Assembly: GCA_032718475.1 (NCBI GenBank)
Contig: JAUCBJ010006741.1
Coordinates: forward strand, 1-64,000
DNA from: Nemertoderma westbladi
Lineage: Eukaryota > Xenacoelomorpha > Nemertodermatida > Nemertodermatidae
DNA: 64,000 nt
Direction: 5' to 3'
The notes under the pieces are model-generated. The model made no database searches. It saw only the letters and a program-made list of their open reading frames with translations, and had not been told where the DNA came from. The position numbers and the translations under genes were made by a program. Positions 11,601-21,393 of this stretch are shown one piece after another (position 1 is the first letter of the stretch; every line of letters begins with the position of its first letter).

Positions 11601-12934
11601 TGGACCTATCTAGTGGGGTTGGCTGGACCTATCTAGTGGGGTTGGCTGAACCTATCTAGTGGGGTTGGCTGGACCTATCTAGTGGGGTTGGCTGAACCTA
11701 TCTAGTGGGGTTGGCTGGACCTATCTAGTGGGGTTGGCTGGACCTATCTAGTGGGGTTGGCTGGACCTATCTAGTGGGGTTGGCTGGACCTATCTAGTGG
11801 GGTTGGCTGGACCTATCTAGTGGGGTTGGCTGGACCTATCTAGTGGGGTTGGCTGGACCTATCTAGTGGGGTTGGCTGGACCTATCTAGTGGGGTTGGCT
11901 GGACCTATCTAGTGGGGTTGGCTGAACCTATCTAGTGGGGTTGGCTGGACCTATCTAGTGGGGTTGGCTGGACCTATCTAGTGGGGTTGGCTGGACCTAT
12001 CTAGTGGGGTTGGCTGAACCTATCTAGTGGGGTTGGCTGAACCTATCTAGTGGGGTTGGCTGGACCTATCTAGTGGGGTTGGCTGGACCTATCTAGTGGG
12101 GTTGGCTGGACCTATCTAGTGGGGTTGGCTGGACCTATCTAGTGGGGTTGGCTGGACCTATCTAGTGGGGTTGGCTGAACCTATCTAGTGGGGTTGGCTG
12201 AACCTATCTAGTGGGGTTGGCTGGACCTATCTAGTGGGGTTGGCTGAACCTATCTAGTGGGGTTGGCTGGACCTATCTAGTGGGGTTGGCTGGACCTATC
12301 TAGTGGGGTTGGCTGGACCTATCTAGTGGGGTTGGCTGGACCTATCTAGTGGGGTTGGCTGGACCTATCTAGTGGGGTTGGCTGGACCTATCTAGTGGGG
12401 TTGGCTGGACCTATCTAGTGGGGTTGGCTGAACCTATCTAGTGGGGTTGGCTGAACCTATCTAGTGGGGTTGGCTGGACCTATCTAGTGGGGTTGGCTGG
12501 ACCTATCTAGTGGGGTTGGCTGGACCTATCTAGTGGGGTTGGCTGAACCTATCTAGTGGGGTTGGCTGAACCTATCTAGTGGGGTTGGCTGAACCTATCT
12601 AGTGGGGTTGGCTGAACCTATCTAGTGGGGTTGGCTGGACCTATCTAGTGGGGTTGGCTGGACCTATCTAGTGGGGTTGGCTGGACCTATCTAGTGGGGT
12701 TGGCTGAACCTATCTAGTGGGGTTGGCTGAACCTATCTAGTGGGGTTGGCTGGACCTATCTAGTGGGGTTGGCTGAACCTATCTAGTGGGGTTGGCTGGA
12801 CCTATCTAGTGGGGTTGGCTGGACCTATCTAGTGGGGTTGGCTGGACCTATCTAGTGGGGTTGGCTGGACCTATCTAGTGGGGTTGGCTGAACCTATCTA
12901 GTGGGGTTGGCTGAACCTATCTAGTGGGGTTGGC
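8677..12934. repeat. 23-bp satellite, left block (about 185 units)
   Basis: Head-to-tail 23-bp units (GGACCTATCT then AGTGGGGTTGGCT). Three main versions differ at two positions: ggaTgg, ggcTga and ggcTgg. The ggaTgg version is concentrated near the outer left end. Each unit carries GGGG and two GG runs on the plus strand. The block stops at TTGGC, the target duplication of the BEL/Pao element, and continues identically at 24812. Confidence 0.98.
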
Positions 12935-14166
12935 TGTTCGCGCTTTCAGACCTTTGGCAGTTTAACCCACCAAATTAAGATGTCTTCTAGATATTAAATC
13001 TGTTTTTAGTCTATGACAAGTATTTGATTCACTACACTAGTCGAAACCAATCCGTGCGCGACCATTCACCCGCTGGAGATTCCCGGGAGATTGGGTTCGA
13101 CGGTTTAATTTTGTTGCTATGTAAGCCTAATGTATTATTCGACTGACAGTATTATATAATCTCTGACAATATTATTCACCTTCGGTAATATTAACAGTTC
13201 CTTTAGGACGTGGCGCTTTATCTACATAAACAGAGTTATGACTTAAACTACTCACAACGATATGGCTTAATTATAATTCACATATATGGCGCATTCTTTA
13301 GGAATGCTTCTTTAACAGACTCACTCATACACAATGCTGCACAATACTGCACACTAATCTGCCGATCTTCACTGATTTTAGTCACATATAAAAGGAACAC
13401 AGACTGGCTCATGTAGGGTCTATCAAATAACATTAGATTCACTTCAAACCACTTTAACATAAGTCACAATCGTTTATCTGTAACCCTTCTCTCTTACCTT
13501 CGGTATATCAAGAATATTGGGTTTCGGGGTTATTTATCGTTATTCCAAATATAATAATTCATCAACCATATTATGAAGAACTGACAGTAAATAGCAGTAT
13601 AAAACAACAACTGAACACTGATTGTTATGAGTTTGCAATGTTTCAGCAGTCAGCATGTATGATCAGTCATCAGAGTCTTTAGGTAGGTTAAAGGATATAT
13701 GCCCTTTATAATTAAACCTACTAGTGTACGACTAAAAAACAGTAAAGCACAAAATACTTCCAAGCCGTTCTTTCTTTGGCTCAGGACTGAATGTAAACAC
13801 TGCACATAGGCATTGCGTCATTTCTCGGAAATTTTCTGTACAAGGAGCCACAAAAACGCTCTAATTGGCTGACTGAACTGAGAGACGCCGTAGAACAAAG
13901 GAAATCAACACGTATGAATGTCAGCTGTTAACCGTAGTCATAGTAACTACTGTTCAAGAGTAGCTATCACCCCTTTGCGTCACGAATTGCCATAGAATCA
14001 TAAAATATGCCTTTCACAGTACACATACGGAGGAAATAGGTCTTAGATCCTCTAAAAACACCGATACAGCAATAATACGGTCTCTTACACTTATTAAATC
14101 AACTACAGAGTATTTTAATGTAAAAGATAATAAAAATAACGGGGCAATTCAGCAAAGGCTTTTACA
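12935..14166 (-). repeat. 3' LTR of the BEL/Pao element
   Basis: Reads TGTTCGCGC...TTTTACA on the plus strand, and hence TGTAAAAG...CGAACA in element sense. Directly inside it, in element sense, lies CTGGGAGCGG, a plausible polypurine tract. Short open frames within it (13210-13460) are chance. Confidence 0.93.
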
Positions 14167-14244
14167 CCGCTCCCAGAAAATGGGATTTTCAGTCTATAAA
14201 ATATAAAAATCACAGTTTCTAAAACATAAAGATACTCTAAACAG

Positions 14245-14460
14245 TTAGTCTTTCTTACGCAGACGGCGTTTACGCAGTTTTTTGAGGCTAGCAAGAGTCT
14301 TTTTCTCTTTGGGGGGAGCCACTTTACTAGGAGGGCCATAACTCCTGGGTGAAGGGTGCAATATGATTGCATCAGAAGGTGTAGGATTGTGGTCGAGGTA
14401 TCTGCCGTTTCGATATGCTTCTCCTCGAGCTGATTTTCCTCCGCTCGTAGCTGGATACGT
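14245..14460 (-). CDS. 71-codon basic-tailed open frame near the 3' LTR (no ATG)
   Basis: Open frame in element sense, bounded upstream by TGA and without a Met. It reads YRNGRYLDHNPTPSDA, then a Ser/Pro-rich linker, then a highly basic end, KKLRKRRLRKKD, and a stop. The composition looks like a real protein C-terminus, such as a nuclear-localising or nucleic-acid-binding tail, and lack of a start would fit a spliced terminal exon. The 117-codon frame overlapping it (14115-14468) is the alternative reading. Function unknown; support is compositional only. Confidence 0.3.
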   Translation of the reverse strand, partial: TYPATSGGKSARGEAYRNGRYLDHNPTPSDAIILHPSPRSYGPPSKVAPPKEKKTLASLKKLRKRRLRKKD

Positions 14461-15270
14461 TCATCCAAAAACTCTCGCAGAGAATAGGATCGTCCAAGTT
14501 CGATAACTTCTTAGAGATTCTGGATTTCCCAATCGAATTGAGATAAGGCCAATTCGTTTATCGATTGGACTTACTGTTATAACTTACGTTTATCTGAACA
14601 AACGCAGGTTTCCTTTTTGATCTTTATAGAATAGCGTTTAACTCGTTTCGTACAACGCTCTCCTTCACCTTGATGAAGGGTTGTATCGCGTTAAACGGGA
14701 CGACCATACGGTTGGATAGTGATATTAGGTGTCCGCGTCACAATCCGGCTAGGTAAGATGGGCGGCTAGCTAGAAATCACTGTCGGAGTGTTACCGATTA
14801 ATTGTTAGGGTAGCACTAGATCTTGAACAGTGAATACCGTCCGCGAGGATCCGCGACACCACCAGGATCGCAGGTCTGAGGTCCAACTAAGGAATGAGGA
14901 GGTTTGACCGAGTATTCCGGGACTCTGATCGTAGGTTTACTCTAGGATCGTTAGAGCCGAGTGAGCATAGGTGATACGTCAAACAAGTTTCGCTCGAAAC
15001 TCCAGTAAATATAACGAACACAACTGTGTTTAACACAACGTTTCCGTGGATGTTTATGTCTTTCCGTTTATTGGCTGGGTCTAGGGCATTTACCGTAATA
15101 ATACCAAAGACGCACGTCTGGTAGGGGAAACGCGGGTGATATTTATTTGTTGTTACAATGCTTCTATCAAGAATTCCAAATATACGTTGGAGTTACCGCG
15201 TTTATTTGTTTCTTTAGTGTCTTTTCTTTCGAGTCGATTTCGAATAGAATTTTCGCATTCGAATTTCAGT

Positions 15271-15603
15271 TTATGGTTCCGACTCCGCTGGGCAGGATAT
15301 ATAGTCGACATAGTCCGTATTGTGTAAATCGATAGGATGACCAGTGGTTAAGAAGACCATATACGTACCATTACGCTGCGTATATCGAGCAGCGAATTTT
15401 CTATAGTCCAACTCGCGCGCGAGCTGCTCTTGGGACATTGGCGGTTCGATATAACGACCATCGTCCTCCGCAGCAGTTGGACTAACGTCGCCGCGTATTA
15501 AGCTATCAACAAACGCTTGCAAAAGTAGAGTATATCGCTCCCCGATACCAAGAACATCTTCCATCAACTCCGTCATGTCTGCTATATATGAGTTTATCCA
15601 CAT
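15271..15603 (-). CDS. Small unknown ORF between deleted pol and the 3' LTR (110 aa)
   Basis: Complete ATG-to-stop frame in element sense, acidic to neutral, starting MWINSYIADMTELMEDVLG and including MSQEQLARELDYRKFAARYT. I see no signal peptide, transmembrane segment or integrase motif. Its place downstream of pol is where some LTR elements keep an env-like or accessory gene, but nothing identifies it as one. It lies in 3 kb of element-internal DNA that is otherwise non-coding. It may be an accessory gene, a captured host fragment or chance. Confidence 0.3.
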   Translation of the reverse strand: MWINSYIADMTELMEDVLGIGERYTLLLQAFVDSLIRGDVSPTAAEDDGRYIEPPMSQEQLARELDYRKFAARYTQRNGTYMVFLTTGHPIDLHNTDYVDYISCPAESEP

Positions 15604-16379
15604 TATAAGGAGTTTATATTCAGGCTAGCGAGCGTCGCTGCCTACTCCAATTAACCCCCGGACAGTACGAGATCCTCAGCGCCGATGTGTCGTCGCCGCT
15701 GTACTTTCGCCAACGACGTAGCCGCACAACGACAACGACAACCGACACAAGTCACTCGACTGTCCGTCCCAAAGACTTAGATGTACTTCAGGTTTTCCTT
15801 GGAGAGTTAGGTTACTTTTACGATTGCGACTAGCTACTGTAAACACACCTTAGTAGTAACATTCGCCTATAAACTCACAAGTACCACACACACAACTTGT
15901 CACAAATTACACACACTCGGGTCACTTGTCCGTTAGTCAATGCCTTCCAGAATGTCACTGTATTATTATGTATCCTTGGATACTATCAGTGCACTATTTA
16001 TTCCCTATGCTATTCAATGGGACAAGCTTTCTATTGTTCTTTTAACTCAATTCTAATTCTAGCGTGGTTGTTGCTATGGTGACATTATGCAAAGCTAGCG
16101 GTAGAATTAGGGTGATTCCAATGCATACAGATCTGGGATGTTATTTAATAGTAATTCTTTAATAGTCAATGTTCTGTTTTATACATGACTTTATGAATTT
16201 TATCGGCTATTGACTATGTTTGGGAGACTTTCACACACTCATACGCATGATAAGATAAATCTCCGCTCCCTTGATCTATTAATTAATGGAATTTTGGGAA
16301 CTTTATAAATTGCGTAAAAATGGCAATTTATTAAATTCATTAAAAGGCATGAATTTAAATTTATTCCCTGAAATTTGAT

Positions 16380-16690
16380 TATTTGACAACTAAATGGACA
16401 TATTTTGATTCTAGAACATGTCTGGGGACACAAGATCCTTAATTCTATGACAATTGTCTTTTTAAGAATATCGGTAAATGCTACGATATCTTAATTGACT
16501 AGAATTGTTGAAGGATCTGAATTTTACAGATTTTGATTTATTAGATTTGTAAATATTAAATAATTAATATTTGAGATGGGCACCGATTTATTCCAGAACT
16601 TGTCTGGGGACGTTAACCACTGATTCTAGAATTTGTCTTTCAAGTATATCGGTGGGTGCCACGATATCTTAATCGACTAGAATTACAGAT
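16380..16690. repeat. Diverged tandem duplication inside the BEL/Pao element
   Basis: Two similar stretches (about 16405-16510 and 16585-16685) share TGTCTGGGGAC, a following TTCTA…TTGTCTTT block, and ACGATATCTTAAT…GACTAGAATT. It is non-coding and lies in the 3' internal region. The surrounding 15.6-17.2 kb is AT-rich with no gene seen. Confidence 0.7.
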
Positions 16691-17229
16691 GGTCAAAGGG
16701 TTTAACAGATTTATTTTGCGTTATACGCTACTGTTAAAGGGACATCACGCTACTATATGTATTATTTAATATACGGTATGAGAGCAATATCGCACGAAGC
16801 AATGTCAGTGTGAAGAGGCAAGTCGTTTCCAAGGTCTACCCAGAGCTTGGTTTAGCCGAGACACGAGGATCTGAACTTTGCATTCCTAATACTCTGCCTA
16901 CCAATAATACTTAAATATAGTAGTGGCTTTATTGTACTTTAATAAGTACGGACATTTCATCTTACTGTAGTTACGTATTTATAATATAATACGGACAGTA
17001 AGGAAAGAGAAAAATAATTATTTCTTCGCCGTCGCACTAAATATAATATAAGTAATTACGTACGTAATAAACACGAATATATTGCACTATTCTACAAAAT
17101 AATCGCTAAATAATATTCTACTAAATTAAATAAAACGATTATAATAAAATTACATAGTAATACATACATAAATATAAAAATAATAATATAATATAAAATA
17201 ATAGAGTCACACACCCACTCCATATGTTG

Positions 17230-20200
17230 TTACGTTATGGAGTCCCTAGATGTTTGAAGGATTAGGGAGGTGGTCGTGGGAAGAGAATCTTGCCTTCCAC
17301 AGTTTCCGGAGAGTCCTCCATTCCCTTCCGATAAACACAAACGACCGACTGGGTGATTGAGTCGCTGCATCCTGAATACAATTCCAGGTTTCCTCTTCGT
17401 CCTGGAATAGTGACGATAGAAACATCGCTCAAAGTATATGACGGCGTCACAAAGCCGATTCCAGGAGCTATAGTGGTCCGTCGCTCTCTGCAGGAGAGGT
17501 GAGAGTCCCTGCGAGACGTCTGATGTTCCAGAGCTCCAATCGCTCTCTCTGATCTTCATGAAGGATCCACTCGCGGAGGGGAGGCCCAGATCCACGGCGT
17601 CGTCCCTGGCAACATGTAATACCGACAGATCTATCCCGGGTTCAAATAACTCCGATCCACCCGTCCGGGTTTCAGGTTCGACTTTCTCCGCTCCCTTGGC
17701 TGGTCTAATCTCAGTCGGAGTAAGATGGGGAGGCCATTCATTCTCCTTACTCAGGAAGTCGGGTTCACCTAACCGGTCTATAGTATCTGTCAGTTCTTGA
17801 GGAGTTGCTCCTCTGGAAGCGATGTCCGTTGGATTAAACTTCTTGGGGCAATATCTCCATTGATCTACATTGGAGCTAAGATTGTCATTATCTGAGGAGT
17901 GTGGTGTTCCCTCAGTTGGGTCGTCTCCCTCACTAGTATCGTCTTCCCATTCACTCACCTGGCAGACGCGATCTTGAAGCAGTCTTTCCCTGAGCGTTCT
18001 ACGGGAAGGTCCAGTAAGGTACCAACCTACTCTAGTTCTTACCGCATAGGTCTGTAGTGGCTGCGGTTGAGCAGGTCGTTTCTCTAATGTCTCCAGCGCC
18101 TCATGCGCGTTTTGGCCGATGAGTATTTGCACTCCAGGATAATCAGTCTGGAATCGAGGTATGTTAAGATGTTGGATGCTCTCATCCTCGTCCCAATTAT
18201 AAAGGTCTGCTTGAGTAGTAGCGAAGTTCTTTATAGCCACCATTTTCACTGACCTTATGCTATGTTCTCCTAGTTCGTCCTGGGGGGTGGACAACTCACC
18301 TATATAATAGTCGGCAGCTACAGTAGAATTCCAAACCTGCATGATCCCTGACATGTTTAGCTTGGTTCGGAACTTGGGTTGTCCAGCAAAGATGACTTCG
18401 GCTAGTTCCCTATCGATGAATGTTCCTGTGCTACCGGAGTCCAGGAGGGCGTTCACTATATAGCTCTTCTGAGGTCCGTGGACCCGTAACTGGACTACAG
18501 GAAATTCTCGGATTCCTATATTGGAAGTTGGCGCTTTCCAAGATGGTTGTTGATCGGAAGTAGTTAAGGTAAGGTCGCTGTCTGTGTCTTTCTCATACAC
18601 GAGTGCTCGATACACTGCGGTGGTGTTTATTAGGTAACAGGATTCGTTTTGGTCGGAGAACTCGTCCGTATAGAATCCTTCCATCTCAGATTGATCAGTG
18701 TCGTTCACATCACTGAATTGGACATGTAGTTCGGACTCACTTACCTGACTCGGGCTGTTTCGTTCGAATTCCGTGTGCAACAAGATATGATGTTTTGCGC
18801 CGCACTTTGCACACCTTGCGTCGGAGTTACAGGTTCGCCGTTGGTGTCCTCGTCTGAGGCAATTATAACACAACCGCTTATCCCACATGACTTCACGTCT
18901 ATCCTTTAGTGATTTCCTCAGGAATTTATCACACGCATTTAAACGGTGGGGCCCGTCGCACAGCACACATTTCGGCTTGATGTTACTTACTTTAACCTGT
19001 GCTATGTGGTGCACACTTGTTCTTTCCTCGGGCTTTCTCACCTGAATTCTTTTAGGAGACGTAGGAAGGGTTTTTTGTACCGGTTCCCTTCTGTCATTGG
19101 GTCGAGACTTGGATTTACTTACCTGATCTTTAGGCATTTTATTGACATAATAAGATCTGTCAGTGTCTTTCCCGCTGTCCTCTCCTTGAGAAGTTTGGCT
19201 TTCACCGTCGTCGGTATAACATACTGGTGTTACCCTTCTCCTAGAAACGGGTTTCTCACTTACCTTGTTTTCCAATGTCTTCTCTCTGGACTGCCTTAGG
19301 AGCTGTAATTTCACTTCTCCATCTAAGAATGACATGAGATCAGCCATGGTAGGGTCTCGTCGTTGTTGTTCCATCATATATAACACTTTCTTATCCCAGC
19401 GTGTACCTACTCCACCCTTCGGTAAAGCAGAAGCCACTGCTCTAATAACCATAGCACTCTGATACTCATGAGACTTACCTAGCCAATCTAATTGTCTGCA
19501 GATCTCCTGAATTTCATCGGAAAACTCTATAATCCCGCTGCTAATAAACTTTCGGGGCGCTACCAACTTTGCATACAAATACCCAGCTATGTTATTCCTA
19601 TTACCATACCTGATGTTTAGTGTATCCCAAACTTGTCTTAATCCGTCTGGATGTCCAATAAACCTTAACGCCATTAACTTGGGAGATCCTTCCAAGCACT
19701 CGATGAGGTATCTAAGTTTTTCTCCATTAGATAGTACAGAGTTCTGTATGTTATCTTTGTAATATTCATTAAAAGGTAACCATTTCATCTCATCTCCATT
19801 GAACTTAACGATCTCTCCCACCTTTACCGCTTGCCGGGCTTCGGTTCTAGCCATTTGACGCGTAAAACTTTCTTGGGCCATCGTGCTATTTAATATCGAG
19901 TTATCGGTATATAAATTTCTCGGATTATGGTCAGTTCTATATGGAATATCATTATCAACAGGTCTATAATTACCCTTAATAGGGTTCACTATAGGAGTTT
20001 CTACTTCGCTAGCAGTATAAATGCGTGTAGGCTCCACACCTTGCGCATGAGATACTTCAGACCTAACGGGTTGACACATTGTTACAGAGGGTGGTGGTAT
20101 ACCCTTTTGGGTGTTTACTAATTTATCGCGTTCAAGCGCGATACTTTGCTGCACTTCTTGCAACTCTAGCCTACTTTCCCTTACTGTGCCCTTGAATTGC

Positions 20201-21393
20201 TGGACAGTCTCCTGCATCTGCCCGAGCAGGATATCCATCCCCCGTCGTCTCTCGTCCACCCATTCGACCGCCGAAGCGGGAGTCGCCAACGTTGTAGCGG
20301 GCGGACGAGGGACAACGGGCGACAAATCTGGAATATTTCGCTCGGGGTCCAGGACCTGAACTGTCTCTTGGGCAGTTCTGCGGGGCACAGGTAGCTTAGT
20401 GCTATGCAGAGGGAATTTAGAGGTAGTTTCAGGGAGCACATGTGCGTCTATCACCGAAGGGGTGATTTCAAGAACAGGCCTAATTATTTCAGGCTCATCT
20501 ACTATAGTAGGGAGTCTTTCTATTTTAATTATTTGGTCTGTGGGCTCTGTACTACCTAAGTTAGTGTTATTTAGTTGCCTTCTAACAGCTGGAGGCAAAT
20601 CAGGCAATTTCTGACGGTGGAATGTTCTTTTACGTCTACTTATACGAGATCTATTTCCCTTGCCTTCAGTATCGGTGGTATCGCCTTCCTCAGATGATGT
20701 ATATCCCTGTCTTTTGGGAGTAGATCGATTCATCATCTGCATATTACTAGCTGTTAACTGTTTATTTATGCAGTCTTGATTCTCCTGAATGTTTTCCAAT
20801 TCTAATTGGGTGGTTTCTTCAGCCGCTTTCCGTTCTGCTTCTGCCACTTTTGCCTCTGCCGCTGCCTCTGCCTCTGCCGCTGCCTCTGCCGCTTTTGCCT
20901 CTGCCGCTGCCTCTGCCGCTTTTGCCTCTGCCGCTGCCTCTGCCGCTTTTGCCTTGGCCGCTGCCTCTGCCGCTTTTGCCTTGGCCGCTGCCTCTGCCGC
21001 TTTTGCCTTGGCCGCTACCTCTGCCGCCTTTGCCTTGGCCGCTGCCGCCTTTCTTTCTGCTTCTGCAGCTACCACTGCTGCTTTCTTTCTGTCTTCTATG
21101 CGTTTTTTCTTTACTTGTTCTTCCCTTTCTCTAGCGATGCGGAGTTGTTCATCGAATTTAGCTTGGTTCGCCGCTAACCTATCCACATCAATTGCATCCA
21201 ACACACGCTGGGCTCCTTCACTATTAGGGCTAAGCCCATCTAGTCTTCTCCGCAACTCTTCATCACCTACAAAACGCTGATAGTCTGACAGATAGATGTC
21301 AATGGCATCTCTCTTATGTGGTTTCTCTGCTGTCGCTTCGCTCTCGGTTGTATCTAGTAGACTGTCTGACAGGTTCTGCTTTGCGTCAGACAT
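17230..21393 (-). CDS. BEL/Pao Gag-protease polyprotein fused to a pol remnant (1,387 aa)
   Basis: Begins MSDAKQNLSDSLLDTTESEA. An Ala/Lys/Glu-rich helical repeat spans about residues 110-190. A BEL/Pao Gag domain of the DUF1759 type follows at about 520-720 (WLPFNEYYKDNI, LEGSPKLMAL, VWDTLNIRYGN). Cys/His zinc-knuckle-like motifs come at about 810-875 (CVLCDGPHRLNAC, CYNCLRRGHQRRTC, CAKCGAKHH), then a retropepsin-like domain at about 975 (NALLDSGSTGTFID). Near residue 1177 it jumps to WRYCPKKFNPTDIASRG, which in complete Pao polyproteins lies after RNase H. RT and RNase H are thus deleted in frame, and the end is truncated before the integrase. The start is the first ATG of the frame. Confidence 0.9.
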   Translation of the reverse strand: MSDAKQNLSDSLLDTTESEATAEKPHKRDAIDIYLSDYQRFVGDEELRRRLDGLSPNSEGAQRVLDAIDVDRLAANQAKFDEQLRIAREREEQVKKKRIEDRKKAAVVAAEAERKAAAAKAKAAEVAAKAKAAEAAAKAKAAEAAAKAKAAEAAAEAKAAEAAAEAKAAEAAAEAEAAAEAKVAEAERKAAEETTQLELENIQENQDCINKQLTASNMQMMNRSTPKRQGYTSSEEGDTTDTEGKGNRSRISRRKRTFHRQKLPDLPPAVRRQLNNTNLGSTEPTDQIIKIERLPTIVDEPEIIRPVLEITPSVIDAHVLPETTSKFPLHSTKLPVPRRTAQETVQVLDPERNIPDLSPVVPRPPATTLATPASAVEWVDERRRGMDILLGQMQETVQQFKGTVRESRLELQEVQQSIALERDKLVNTQKGIPPPSVTMCQPVRSEVSHAQGVEPTRIYTASEVETPIVNPIKGNYRPVDNDIPYRTDHNPRNLYTDNSILNSTMAQESFTRQMARTEARQAVKVGEIVKFNGDEMKWLPFNEYYKDNIQNSVLSNGEKLRYLIECLEGSPKLMALRFIGHPDGLRQVWDTLNIRYGNRNNIAGYLYAKLVAPRKFISSGIIEFSDEIQEICRQLDWLGKSHEYQSAMVIRAVASALPKGGVGTRWDKKVLYMMEQQRRDPTMADLMSFLDGEVKLQLLRQSREKTLENKVSEKPVSRRRVTPVCYTDDGESQTSQGEDSGKDTDRSYYVNKMPKDQVSKSKSRPNDRREPVQKTLPTSPKRIQVRKPEERTSVHHIAQVKVSNIKPKCVLCDGPHRLNACDKFLRKSLKDRREVMWDKRLCYNCLRRGHQRRTCNSDARCAKCGAKHHILLHTEFERNSPSQVSESELHVQFSDVNDTDQSEMEGFYTDEFSDQNESCYLINTTAVYRALVYEKDTDSDLTLTTSDQQPSWKAPTSNIGIREFPVVQLRVHGPQKSYIVNALLDSGSTGTFIDRELAEVIFAGQPKFRTKLNMSGIMQVWNSTVAADYYIGELSTPQDELGEHSIRSVKMVAIKNFATTQADLYNWDEDESIQHLNIPRFQTDYPGVQILIGQNAHEALETLEKRPAQPQPLQTYAVRTRVGWYLTGPSRRTLRERLLQDRVCQVSEWEDDTSEGDDPTEGTPHSSDNDNLSSNVDQWRYCPKKFNPTDIASRGATPQELTDTIDRLGEPDFLSKENEWPPHLTPTEIRPAKGAEKVEPETRTGGSELFEPGIDLSVLHVARDDAVDLGLPSASGSFMKIRESDWSSGTSDVSQGLSPLLQRATDHYSSWNRLCDAVIYFERCFYRHYSRTKRKPGIVFRMQRLNHPVGRLCLSEGNGGLSGNCGRQDSLPTTTSLILQTSRDSIT
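20840..21055 (-). repeat. 27-bp coding repeat for the Ala/Lys/Glu helix
   Basis: Tandem 27-bp units within the Gag ORF encode about seven nine-residue steps of the AKAAEAAAK/E type. The plus-strand Leu/Pro and Cys/Leu frames over this region are shadows of it. Confidence 0.85.

Noticed and set aside
8677-12934. CRISPR-like regular repeat
   Set aside because: No unique spacers, no cas genes, eukaryotic context; it is a head-to-tail satellite.
13210-13460. Short ORFs repeated at 13.2 and 23.9 kb
   Set aside because: They lie inside the LTRs; duplication reflects the LTR pair, and a single-base indel shifts one of them.
20806-21280. Leu/Pro-rich and Cys/Leu-rich plus-strand ORFs
   Set aside because: Shadows of the Ala/Lys/Glu repeat in the Gag ORF on the other strand.
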